Source: Pleurodeles waltl (Eukaryota; Chordata; Amphibia; Caudata; Salamandridae). From it: DNA of 64,000 nt. The translations under genes and the position numbers were made by a program. The notes beneath the pieces are model-generated. The model searched no databases. It saw only the letters and a program-made list of their open reading frames with translations, and was not told where the DNA came from. This document shows positions 1 through 11,200 of the stretch, piece by piece (positions within the stretch are counted from its first letter, which is position 1; every line of letters begins with the position of its first letter). The stretch covers positions 421,307,776 to 421,371,775 of the forward strand of contig NC_090442.1 in the NCBI RefSeq assembly GCF_031143425.1, in the 5' to 3' direction.

Positions 1-480
1 GTCAGAAAAAGACTGTACAGTCCTGAAATTTACTCCCATAATGGAGCTGGGTGGATTTTCCAGCTTGGCATAATCAAAATGATTGGGCTTCTGGGGAGAA
101 TATGCAGGTCGTTATCAACATGAACTAAGCATTGTTTGTATGATGGCTTGGAAGGAAGGAATGACTGACATTCATATCTGTACAATTAAAACATGGGGCC
201 AATTGCTTCTCACGTTGAAATGCAGTATACACTTTCTATCTTTGCAGGCCTTTATCAGGAACTCCTACTGAGGTCTGGAGACCTGCTGACCAGTGAACGG
301 ATTCTTAATGTGTTATTTTGCTCACCTTTGGGTCCAATGCTGCAATCCCAACAAGCTGATTCTGGCAAGGATTGCTTTTTCTCCTTTTATTTTCAGTGTC
401 AATACTTAATTTTACATTTCTTTCAGGGCCTCTCTGTCCTCAGCACACACTGTTATTTTGCACACATAATAAAACACATA
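1..480. other. Intronic sequence, nothing recognised
   Basis: AT-rich unique-looking DNA. The short open frames here have no recognisable domain, start context or splice signals and look like chance. Confidence 0.5.
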
Positions 481-1078
481 GGGGGTCATAACAACCCTGG
501 TTGTCTTCAGACCGCCAGGGTCGTGGTGGCGGTCTGACCACACCAAAGTGGTGGTCCAACTGCTTTGGGCGGCGGTCTGACCGCCACATTACGAACTTGG
601 CAGTTGCACCACAGTCGGACAGCCAGCACTGCCTGTTTTCCTCCATAGGAGGGACTGCCGGTGCTGACGGTCCTAATCTGCCAGGGCAGCACTGCAAGCA
701 CCGCCATGTAAAGGCTGGCAGAGATGGGGTGCAGGGGGTCCCAGGGGGGCCCCTGCAATGCCCATGTACTTGGCATGGGCAGTGCAGGTGCCCCCATGGC
801 CAGTCCTGTCGCGCTGTTCACTGCTTTGCAGACAGTGAACAGTGTGTCAGGTACTGGGGCACCCTATGCACTGCAGCATTGCCATCGGCTCAATTATGAG
901 CCGGCGTCAATGTTGTAGGTTGTATGCTGCTGGGGCAGCAGGTGGAAAAGCTGTTTCCGCCTGCTGACCCAGCGGAAAACTCCTAATGGGGCCCATGGGA
1001 AGGCAGCCGCACTGGCGTCAACCTTACCATGGGAGTTTGACGGATGGCCTTTTCCGTCCACCAAACTCATAATGACCA
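481..1078. repeat. Diverged multi-hairpin element (GGCGGTC family)
   Basis: The segment is bounded by GGGGGTCATAAC-type and CATAATGACCACC-type ends, which are roughly inverted to each other. Inside are serial inverted repeats built on GGCGGTC/GACCGCC, GGGCCCCTGCAATGCCCATG/GGCATGGGCAGTGCAGG and CACTGTCTGC-type motifs. The same motifs occur in the much better preserved element at 43621-44228. It is read as an older, decayed relative. CpG sites are largely lost, as expected of an old methylated repeat. Open frames on both strands across it are a by-product of GC-rich inverted repeats. Confidence 0.65.
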
Positions 1079-2654
1079 CCTTAGTCTTCTTGCAGCAGCA
1101 AACATCATCTCCTAAAGACGTTAAAATGTCTCACTGGTCCTAAGGATTACCCCAAAGGAGACAAAGTGCTGTGACTTCCCAGTGAGGTACTCTCTTCAGA
1201 TATCCAGGTATGTCCTGCTCTGAGCCTTTTTGTCGTAGATAAAAATGCCTCGGAGAGATTGTGCAGTTATGCTATTGAGGCTTATACAGCCCTGCCTGGT
1301 ACAGCTTCCAACCTTTCCATCACTGGAGAATTTCAAGAACCACAAATGTTTTGGCACCAAATCTAAAGGTGTAAGTAGGAGCTCAATAACAACATATCTG
1401 ATTTCGAGGGACTTAGCTTCCTGTCATTCACCATATGAGGACTTGGAGCTTGAAAAAGTAGACTAAGTCAGATGGTAAAAACATTGGCCAAGATTTATAA
1501 AGATTTTTCATTGGATTTGTGTTACTTTTTTGACCAACAAAAATCTATCCTGCTATTTATAAACCAATCCAAATGGTAATTCACATTAGCTTGTGATCAA
1601 AAATAACACAGCACAGTGCAATCCACTGCCTTGAGTTACTTTGCATCAAGGAAGCATTCCATGGGTGACAACGCATGGGCATTCCGGTGTATCCACACAT
1701 TGATTTGTATGTAAATAAATGACTACAAAGACTTGTAGATATGAATTCGCCCCAAAAACCCCTTCCTCCGTGAGCCTGGCATTTTGCAGCACCCGCGGCC
1801 TAGTTTCTATGTGACAAGGGACCTATTCCTAACACAAAAGTATGCTGACTATAACATAGACATTCTTGCACTATGGCACAAGGGTGCCTGCATTGGTGCA
1901 CGGCTGCATTAAGTGCGCCAGCACAAGTGAGCGAGCAGAACTGCACCACAACTTTGCAGTTTTGGCACAGTTCTGCTCTCTCTCACTAATGCAACCCAGA
2001 CCAGCAACTTTGCATGCTGCCCTGTTTTGCGTCAGAGCGTTGTCATTTTGAGCCCTTGGTCGGTGCTGCTGACTTGGCCTACATGACCTACACTTCATTT
2101 CAAATCAGGCCTAGGCCGCAGGCAACCACAAACTGTGACTTCTGATTCGTACCTTGTATTTTGAAAGTGTGTTTTGCATCAAAACCGCAAAATTCACATC
2201 CCCGATTCTGGATATCAATTTTTTTGTATTTCGATGTCTTTTTGATTATTTTTTATTGATTTTGCTAAATCGATTTGTAAATCTTTTAGGTTGTTCTTGA
2301 TTTTAAAATTGATTCATACTTCTAAATTTAACACATTTTTCTGCAGAATCGTTTGCTGCTTGTGCCATTGTTGCCATGGTTTGAGCCGAGGTTCTTTCTG
2401 AAGTGTATTGTGACCTAAACAGAGTGCATTTAGTAAGTTGGTAAGAGTGCTCCCCTCCCAAGTGATTAATTCACTTTCTGGCAATATCCATATAAAACAA
2501 AATGTACATACAGTTACAGTGATAAACCTATGAGCCAGTGGTTATCCTGAAAATCTGGTACGTGTGTGATCCACTCTAACCTACAATAGACAACACTGTT
2601 GCAGATGATACATCAATGGCAAACCAATAATAATGGTCTTTATGAAAGGTCATG
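1079..2654. other. Intronic sequence with one small hairpin-bearing repeat
   Basis: No gene was recognised. Around 1750-2100 the base composition turns GC-richer and holds a hairpin, GAGCAGAACTG at 1933-1943 against CAGTTCTGCTC at 1968-1978, suggesting an old foldback element whose ends I cannot place. The rest is AT-rich intron. Confidence 0.4.
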
Positions 2655-2658
2655 TTAC
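2655..2658. repeat. Target-site duplication, left copy (TTAC)
   Basis: TTAC directly precedes the TG that opens the 5' LTR. The same four bases follow the CA that closes the 3' LTR at 16060-16063. A 4-bp duplication is typical of class I (gamma/epsilon-like) retroviral integrases. Confidence 0.85.
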
Positions 2659-4196
2659 TGAGAGAGCGTATTTTGATATTACATATTATAGACGTGAAAT
2701 GCTTATGTCTAACAATGCTGTATTAATAAAACATTTATAAAAGCGTATTCATAAAAATGGAGAATCGTTCACATGTATAAACTAATGTCAACTGTAAGGA
2801 ATAATCATTTATAGTTTGCTTAACTGAGCACATTAAAACGTATAAAAAAAAAACTGCATTCATTAGAACTCGTATATCTTAAGTTAGCATGAGCAGAAGC
2901 TGTGTAGCTCTCATATTTAAAAGCGTATTTTTCCTGTTTCTTCAGTGTGCAGAACTTGCAAACGACCATAACCCAGCTATTGTTCTCTCTGTATTAGTTC
3001 GTAACATAGGGACTTTTTCCCATCCGCATGCTAACATCTTTTAGTATAAAATGATTGTGCTTCGAAACATTTGTAGATACTTCCAAGGACAATGAGACGA
3101 GGGAACGAGAACTTTTAACCTGAGACGTGTGCCAAGCTGATGAAGTAACCCCGGATATGCCACCTACGGAAGACCGATTATGAAGACCAATCAGAAGACG
3201 ATATATTATCGAGAAATGACAAATGCATTACTTAATGTATAATTTGATAGGTTAACAATGATGGGGTGTATTGACTAACCAATAGAATTTTGGGGGAATG
3301 AATTACTAGAAAGGGATAAAAACCCATGACACAGGAAATAACCAGACATTAGGTAGGGAATGATATTGATTACTTCCCGAAACTCTGTCACACTATTCTG
3401 TGACTTGAGACTTAGACAAACCATCCTTGCCCATATTACTGCCCCTTACACTTTTCTCCTTAAGAGGAGAGTGTCTCTTGCCTCTAACTTAGATAGACTG
3501 ACGGCAATCTAACTGATGTCCTGAAGACGAAGACTGATCCTGAATGCTGACTTAATCAGAGGAGGGTAATTATATAAAATTGCTAATGTGAATTCATTTT
3601 GCCTTTCTTTCTAGGTACCAACTGCTGTATGTTTTGATAGAGACCTTAGTTAGATGTTTTCCAAATTGGTGTTCAAAATTGTTTTGCATGACGCCCAACA
3701 TGCTAATGCTAATTAGAGGTTAGACGAGGTATTCACTCTGACTGACAACTGACGTGACTGACGTGGTGCTATGCTGAACTAGTATCTTAGAAAGTTCGAT
3801 GTGTTATAAACTACTTATATCTATCTGATTGTCTATGCTACTGATCTTTGCATTATCAAAGGCTTATTGTGGTTGTCATCTTGTAATCGTGCTTACATGT
3901 TTATTGACTTTGAGATTAATGCCTTTACTACTAGATTGTAATCAATAGGGAATAAAACTTATTAACTCCATTAAGGTGTGGTTATTCATGACTGAAGGGT
4001 CATGGTTGCGTCGAATGTTCGTTAATGTCTAAAGTGAGAGATATTTTGATGTTAAACGTTGACAATGATATTGACATATTGATTGATATTTTAATTAGTT
4101 ATCTCGTCCTACGGTGTCTCACCACTGGGCCCAAAGATTCATTGGCCTAAAACGAGTCCTGATGTGTATAAATTGACATAGATGGACGCGTTAGCA
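2659..4196 (+). repeat. 5' LTR of the endogenous retrovirus
   Basis: Starts TGAGAGAGCG and ends GCGTTAGCA, about 1538 bp, and is matched almost base for base by 14521-16059. A TATA-like GGGATAAAAACCC lies near 3314-3325 and a polyadenylation signal AATAAA at 3951-3956. This suggests U3 of about 680 bp, R of about 600 bp and a short U5; the exact cap and cleavage sites cannot be read directly. A purine motif, ATCAGAGGAGGG near 3557-3568, resembles the polypurine tract that precedes the 3' LTR. Confidence 0.93.
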
Positions 4197-5160
4197 GTTC
4201 TGGTAGCAGAGTACGGTTTGGCCCTTGGGGGCCCTAGGACGGAGTTTTCACTGTTCAATTGTTTTCTTGTGATAATGCAAATTGGAAAGATGATGAGTTG
4301 CTAGATCTGCCATGGGCTTTCCCGGGATCTCGGAGCCTGCCTAAATGAGTTGGGAATGTTCTCGGCGCCATAGTATGTGTGGTTAGGGTTTTGCGCTTAT
4401 TAAATCTTATGCACTTTGCAGGTGATTGTGAATACTTGAGTGTGATTAGGCCAAATAAAGTGTTGTTTAGAAGGAGTGGGCGTACTCCACAGCATGAGAG
4501 TAGGGAAGTCGGCGTACTTCATGTGAATGTAGCGCTTGTTGCTCAAAATTATCCACGTGGTTGGTTGTTGTATACGGGCCTATTGAGGTCTAAGACTCAG
4601 GAGTATGATGTTAAAAACGGTTTATGTTGTAATCTGTGTGGTTTAGTAGGTCAATCGGCTGTGGTTGACAGATCGAGTTTCGAGTTATGATGCATGCGTG
4701 TAACCTTCGATGGAGATTTGACAAGTTCTAAAGTGCACTAGAAGGAGTCATTGACAAGTCGAGAGTAGGATTTGCAGGACGAATTCTGCTTGCGTACGAG
4801 GGAACTGAGAAGGAGAGAGTAGCGGCCGAGGCTTCAAGTGAAATCTCTGTAAAGTTCTGAAGCGAATGTGTTACCCTTCCTGTAGTAAACCGGCAGATTT
4901 GTGTTGTCATTCAAGTGCTAGCAATAATTTGCATTCGTTGTATGAGTTGTAAGGAGTTAGTGAGGTGTGGACAAGCCGCAAGACTTTGTCAGCTGCAGTG
5001 TGTGTGAGTGTGACGTCAGTGGTGCCGCGCTGGGATAGGTCAGATGTCGAGAGGGGTCGCGCACGGATTGGCTGCCGTCCGTGAAAGGCAATAGGTTGAG
5101 CAAAGGGTAGGTGAAGAGTGTCCTGGGAACAAAGCTGTTTCTGAGTAAAAATAAAATAAA
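4197..5160 (+). other. Retroviral leader (5' untranslated and presumed packaging region)
   Basis: About 960 bases between the LTR and the gag ATG. No convincing coding region was found; the longest open stretch (4379-4690) lacks an ATG start and any known motif. A leader of this length would normally hold the packaging signal and the splice donor for env mRNA, but I cannot assign either with confidence. The gag ATG at 5161 follows an A-rich stretch and has A at -3. Confidence 0.6.
4201..4218 (+). promoter_or_regulatory. Primer-binding site, initiator tRNA-Met type
   Basis: Four bases (GTTC) after the LTR end comes TGGTAGCAGAG. It is complementary to the CCA end, discriminator A and 7-bp acceptor strand of vertebrate initiator tRNA-Met, whose 5' end reads AGCAGAG. 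The match weakens after 11 bases. The alternatives considered (Pro, Leu and Lys primers) do not fit the acceptor sequence. Confidence 0.7.
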
Positions 5161-8100
5161 ATGAATTTTGTTAAGGCATTTAAAAGCGCATTGAAAGGAG
5201 ATGTGTATATCGTTGCGACTGATGGGGAACCTACACCACCTGAGGGTACGCCAGCTTACACGGTTATGGAAGAAAAGGGTGTTGCACCGTGTTTATGGAT
5301 AAAACAATGGCGTAAACTGACAGAGAAAGAAGGGTGTCTAGCGTTTCCAGAACATGGAACTTTTAATCAAAAGGTTTTAGAAAATCTGAGGTGGATGTTA
5401 AGTACGCAGCAACCACCTCCTCGACCAGCACAGTATGAGGCTTTGGCAATTTGGGACCTGATGGCTCTTAAACATAGACAAGAAAGATTTCACAGGAGAC
5501 TGACAAGAGCTGAAAAATCCTATGCAGAGGCTAGGTGGGATAATGAGAACAAAATGTGGAGACGAGGAATAGTGGATGGGTTGAAGCTGTTTCCGGCAAT
5601 AACCCAGGGAGAGGAAACACAGGGAAAAAAAGCTTCTTGCAAAACTGATAAAGAGCCAGTCAAACACAAAGAGAATAAAATATCTTGGGAAGAAGAGGAC
5701 GATTCAGATGATGAGGCGTTTATGGATAGGCTGTTACATGATCGTCCGCCACCTTACGCGGTGAACGACAATGCTCCAAGTACTAGCTTGGATCTTGGGA
5801 ACCAGACGAAAGAGAAGGGTGTTACTGATACAGTGCAGAATAGCGATACAGCTTTGATACAGAATGGTGTCACCCACTCAGTGTACCCACTGCTCCAGAC
5901 CCGCCGATACAGTTACAGCCTTCACCACAGATAAAAAGAATTTATCCCGATGTTCCAGTGCTTGAGACTACTACGAACTTGGTGGTGCAGCCAGACCCGA
6001 TATATACAAAGCCACGGTTAGTGCAGATTGAATCAACTCCGCAGTTAGTGTCACAACCGCCGAAACTGATACCTGGGTATAACCCAGTAGCGGGTCCTTT
6101 AAAAGAACTTGCACCAGGATTATTAAATCAGACCTATGGTGTTGAAGCTCCAAGAAGCTTGGGAGCAGGCCAGACACCTGCTGCTATATCACTACCCATT
6201 ACAGTTGGTCCCCCGGTGCCGTTGTATGCGCAGGAGAAAACAAGGATGTGTGAACAGGGAGTCCTAACTCATGAAACGATAAGAGGAGGGCCTATTATAA
6301 CTCCACAAATAATGGCACAAGGAGGACAGGCTTGTGAACAATCAAGACCCTTAATGGACCTTAGTCCAATAGGGGCACCTCTTGAGGCAATGCGACAAGC
6401 AGGATTGGGAGTATTGACTCCCCAAACTATGAGTACAAATACCTCATACACTCCAATGATACATGCAGGGAACATTTCACTGCAGGGGTTTACAGTACAA
6501 CAGCTAAATGAGTGGTTAGAGAAAACATGCACCTCACAAAGGGCTACAGCAGCTGCAATCGAACCTGAGAAAGAGAAAAACGATGAATACCTAAATCTAG
6601 TATGACTAGGAGCAGAAGCTGCTGAATTGGTGGAGGGAACAATGGGTGTAAATAGATTGGAGTCTTACACTGAGGCAGAATTAAGGTACCTATGTCCAAA
6701 AATCACCAAAGAAGTAGGCAAAGTACACCAGAAATTAACGAATTTGGCAGACAAATACAATATCGACATTGGGAACACAAAACATTTGAAACGGAGTTAC
6801 AGATTAGATTTTGACTCAAAAGATTTTGAGCACATGAGATCTGCAGGCATGAAGACACATTTGAAAGAGCTGCTGCAAAGCGCACAAATTTGGGGAGCAC
6901 TAGAGAAATGGGAAGGCAGATGGATGAAGAAAAAGGATAAGGGAAAAAGAATAGTCCAGTATCTAATGAAACAACCGTCACACCGAACTTAGAGACAGTA
7001 AATATCCTACCTATGAGAGAAACAGCTGGTGGTGTTTTGGTGCATGTGCCTTGGTCCAGGGGAGACATTTTGTCCTATACGAATTATTATCCCAGGTTAA
7101 GAGAAAAACCGATCGAGTGGTATCAACAGACAGATAGATTCGTGAAGCTTGCGAAGTGTCTCTGGGAAGACTTAAATACCTTGTTCGAGATTATTGTTCC
7201 GCCAGATTTATGGCTTGAATGCAAGAGAGGGGTAGATTGGCCCACAAAGGAACCAGCAAGGGATAAAGTGACTGGAGCGCCTTCTGAAGAGGTGATGAAA
7301 CATTATCATAAAGTAATTGAGTTTTTGAAACAAAAGGTGTTGCCGAAGGTGACTGATTGGCAGAAAATTGACCGGATCTCTCAAGAGGTTAAAGAGTCAA
7401 TACATGCATATTACGAAAGATTGTTAAAGGCATTCAAACATTACAGTGGTACTGAAACAATTGAGCCGAAGGACATGAATCATCTTGTGTTCAGATTTGT
7501 CTAAGGGCTGAGACCGGATGTCAGCCAAATGATTAAAAATCATTTGATTTGTTGGCAAGCTAAACCGATTGATGAGGTATTGCAGTACGCGAAATACTGT
7601 AGTGACGAAATTGAGTTAAAACAGAAAAAGTTGAAGGAGAAGGTGATGGTGATGCAGATAAGAGCTGCACAGGCTGGAATACAGGGAAATGGTGTTCAGC
7701 AAATGATACAGCAACAACCGCAATTGAATGGTGTGTTTCAGGCACAGCCGAGAGGTAGAGGTCGAGGGTTTGTGAACCGTGGTGCGGACATGAATAATGT
7801 TGTTGTTCAAGGTGATGTTCAAGGAGTGAAAAAGATGTCACCATGCCATGCGTGCGGGGGCGTGGGACATTGGAAACGGGATTGTCCAAATATAATGCAG
7901 GATGGTACGGTTCAGCAGAGTATCAATGCCGGTACATTGCAAAATTCACGAGGTCCAAGAATGAGACACCCGAATCAGAACTATCAAAATAATTTGGTAC
8001 AAATGACAGGGGCGCAACCTATGCAGCAAATGCAAATGCCACGTTTCCAAACAGTGTCAGTACAACCGATGCAACAGCAGATCCCTATGGTGCCTAGACA

Positions 8101-8224
8101 GCAAATGCAGTTACCCCTAGCTCCGATGGGACAGCAGCAGGTGATGCTTCCTCAACAGGTCACAGGTCAAGTAACAAATCAAAACAACACTGTACAACAA
8201 TTCCCACTAAGAGGTGAAAATTAG
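5161..8224 (+). pseudogene. gag: gag, broken over three frames (matrix, Pro-rich region, capsid, nucleocapsid)
   Basis: Gag forms the virion core. Coding similarity runs in frame 1 (5161 to about 5880), frame 3 (about 5883-6992) and frame 2 (about 6962-8224). Each frame change is equivalent to a lost base. In-frame stops lie at 6603-6605 (TGA) and 7502-7504 (TAA). The N-terminus is basic (MNFVKAFKSALKG) and lacks the Gly2 needed for myristoylation. A PPPY late-domain motif sits at 5746-5757. A Pro-rich linker and a charged helical segment (6627-6950) follow. Capsid begins near 7007 and has a major-homology-like region near 7375-7440. One CCHC zinc knuckle (C-X2-C-X4-H-X4-C) lies at 7844-7885, followed by a Gln/Met-rich tail. 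The gene spans about 1,020 codons, roughly twice a typical gammaretroviral gag. Frame breaks could be real lesions or assembly indels. Confidence 0.88.
8222..8224 (+). promoter_or_regulatory. Gag terminator UAG in frame with pro-pol (candidate readthrough site)
   Basis: Gag's nucleocapsid frame and the protease frame are the same, separated only by TAG at 8222-8224 with ATG immediately after. Gammaretroviruses and relatives make Gag-Pol by suppressing a UAG in this position. I did not identify the downstream pseudoknot that usually assists, so function is inferred from layout. Confidence 0.6.
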
Positions 8225-11200
8225 ATGAATGGGGACTGGTCAGATGATAGTTCAGACAGTGAAGAGTGCAGACTCGCCGCATCCTTAGAGGTAGACCAGA
8301 GAGGCCGATATGTGGAGGGAAAATTAATGGGCTACAAAGTCTCATTTTTAGTTGATACAGGAGCTACACGCTCTACTGTTCGCAGTGCAGAGGTACCAAG
8401 ATTACCTCTCTCAGGGCGCACCATACGAGTGGTTGGTGTGGCTAATCAGTACCTGACTAATCCAATCACTGACCCAGTGCAGGTTGAAATTGGAAATTTC
8501 CAGGGCCTGCATAGATTTGTCGTGTGCAATTCAAGTACAGTATCCTTGTTAGGAAGAGACTTATTGTGCAAAACCAAATGTTCAATTACCTGTTCCGATG
8601 TTGGAATAGAGGTTCAGACAAACAGTGATGACGAGGCAGATGAGGGTCAGCTTATGGAAGTAGGAGGAGAGATGAATGAGGATTACCCTCTAATTACCCT
8701 TTTTCCAGTGTTCACCTTGATCGATCTACCTGCTGATCTGCAAGGATCGGTGATAGAGAAAGTGTGGGATTTGACTGGAAAGGAGGTTGGATTAATAAAG
8801 GGAGTAAAACCAATCAAGGTGCAGATAAAGCCGAATGCAGTGTTCCCCCAACTGTCACAATATCACATGACTCAGGATGTCCTTATTGAAGTGACACAGA
8901 GAATTGCAGATTTTCTCAGACAGGGAGTTTTGAAAGAAGTCCTGAGTAGTCCGTATAACTCTCCGATTATGGGTTTGAGAAAGCCCTGTGGGAAAGTTCG
9001 AATTGTGCAGGATTTGAGAAAAATAAACGAAATCGTGGTAATATGCTGCCCTGTGGTTCCCAACCCAGCAGTAATAATGTACCAAATTCCTTGTGATGCT
9101 GAGTGGTTTACCGTAGTAGACCTATCACAAGCGTTTTCCTCGATTCCACTTCACGAGGACAGCCAGTTTTTGTTCAGTTTCAAATTCCTGGATAAGGTAT
9201 ACAGTGGTGCAGAATTCCTCAGGAATTTTCTGAGTCACCATCCATCTTCAATCAGATATTGAAGAAGGATTTGGAACCTCTTGTGTTACCTTACGATTCG
9301 ACTCTTGTGCAGTACATTGATGATTTATTGATTGCATCTAAAACCAAAGACAGCTGCAAATATGATACCATTGCCTTATTGAATCATTTAGGGAAAAACG
9401 GACATAAGGTGTCACCTAAAAAGCTGCAGTACTGTCAAAAAGAAGTAAAATATTTGGGGCATCTGATTGAGAAAGGGTCTCGAAGAATATCCAAAGAGAG
9501 AATAACAGTTGTTTTACAAATGAATCCCCCAACAACAAAGAGAGATGCCAGAATGTTCTTGGGAATGGTGGGCTACTGTCGCCAGTGGATACCCAACTTC
9601 TCGATCATTTCAAAACCATTAACAAAACTGACAGGAAAGGAAGTTAAGGATGAGCCATACACAATCACATTGACAAAAGAAGAGCTTGAGTCATTTCTAG
9701 AGCTGAAAGAATGCATGTGCAGAGCTCCAGCATTAGGAATGCCTGATTATGAGAAGCCATTTCTGTTGTTCTGTCATGAACGTGATGCTTGTTCTTTGTC
9801 TGTTTTAACACAGGTCCATGGAGATGCAAATCGCCCTGTAGCATATTTTTCGGCTACTTTGGACCCTGTCGCAGCAGCCTTACCAGGTTGTTTGCGAGCA
9901 GTCGCAGCAGTTGGTCAAAGTCTTTCACAATGCGAGGGCATAGTTATGGGATATCCCCTGACAGTATTGGTTCCACATTCTGTTGAAATTCTGCTGACAC
10001 GAACTAAGACACAACACATGACAAATGCCCGACTTACCAAATATGAGACAATTATTCTGGGGTCACCAAATGTCACATTGAAAAGGTGCACTGTACTGAA
10101 CCCGGCAACTCTACTTCCCATTGAGAATACAGAAATAAAAGATGGGGAAGAATTTGAGCATGATTGTCTGGAGGTAACTGAGCTCAGTACCAAACCTCGC
10201 TCAGATATAAAAGATACCCAGTTAAAGGAAAACGATTACATTATGTTCGTTGATGGGTCCTGTCTAAGAGATTCATCAGGAACTTTGAGAGCTGGTTATG
10301 CAGTATGTACCATATCTGGTATAGTCGAGGCCTCCTGGATCGAGAAAGTGTTTTCTGCACAAGTGGCAGAATTGATAGCTCTCACAAAAGCCTGCCATGC
10401 TGCTGTAAATTTAAAGGTCACAATCTATACAGACAGCAGATACGGATTTGGAATTGTGCATGATTTTGGTCAACTCTGGTCACAAAGAGGGTTTATGACA
10501 TCCTCTGGTTCACCAGTGAAAAATGGAGAACAGATAAGAGATTTGTTACATGCGATACAGTTGCCTCTTGAAATTGCTGTGGTGAAATGCAGTGCTCACA
10601 CCAGATCACAAGATTTTGTGTCAATGGGGAATGGTTATGCAGACCAGGTTGCCAGATTTTGTGCATTAAACTGTATATCTTTTAAAGAACAATGGGAACT
10701 GTTACCACAACCTGAGAATGACACGACCTTAAGTCTAGCATTACGAGTGGTTGATACCTTAGACGAATTAAAGACACTACAAAGCCACGTTGGTAAGGAA
10801 GAAAAACGTTCTTGGCAGAAAATGCAGTGTGTACAGAGAGAAGACGATATTTGGGTATCAAGAGAGGGAAAACTAGTGTTGCCAAACAGTCTTCTGTCAC
10901 AATTTGCCCGATTGTATCATGGGCAGGCTCATTTGGGAAGAGATGTCATGATCAGATCATTTAAGATTGATTGGTTCAATCCAAAATTCAGACATGCCGC
11001 AGAAATTACTTGTCACAGATGCGTCATTTGTCAACAAATGAACGCTGGAAAAGGAACTGTGGTAACTTTGAGCAACATTGGGAGAGCTGGTGGTCCATTT
11101 AATAAGATCCAAATGGATTTCATTGAAATGCCTGTTTGTGGAGGTCTGAGATACGTGCTGGTGATTGTGTGTGTTTTTAACCATTGGATTGAGGCATACC

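Noticed and set aside
4201..4218. Similarity to initiator tRNA-Met as a tRNA gene
   Set aside because: Only the acceptor-end complement is present; no D, anticodon or T arm follows.
4379..4690. 103-codon open frame in the retroviral leader
   Set aside because: It starts at GTG, not ATG, has no recognisable domain and lies where untranslated leader is expected.
9259..9262. ATG at 9259 as the start of a separate polymerase gene
   Set aside because: The reverse-transcriptase similarity continues across it from the upstream frame. It is a frameshift consequence, not a gene start.
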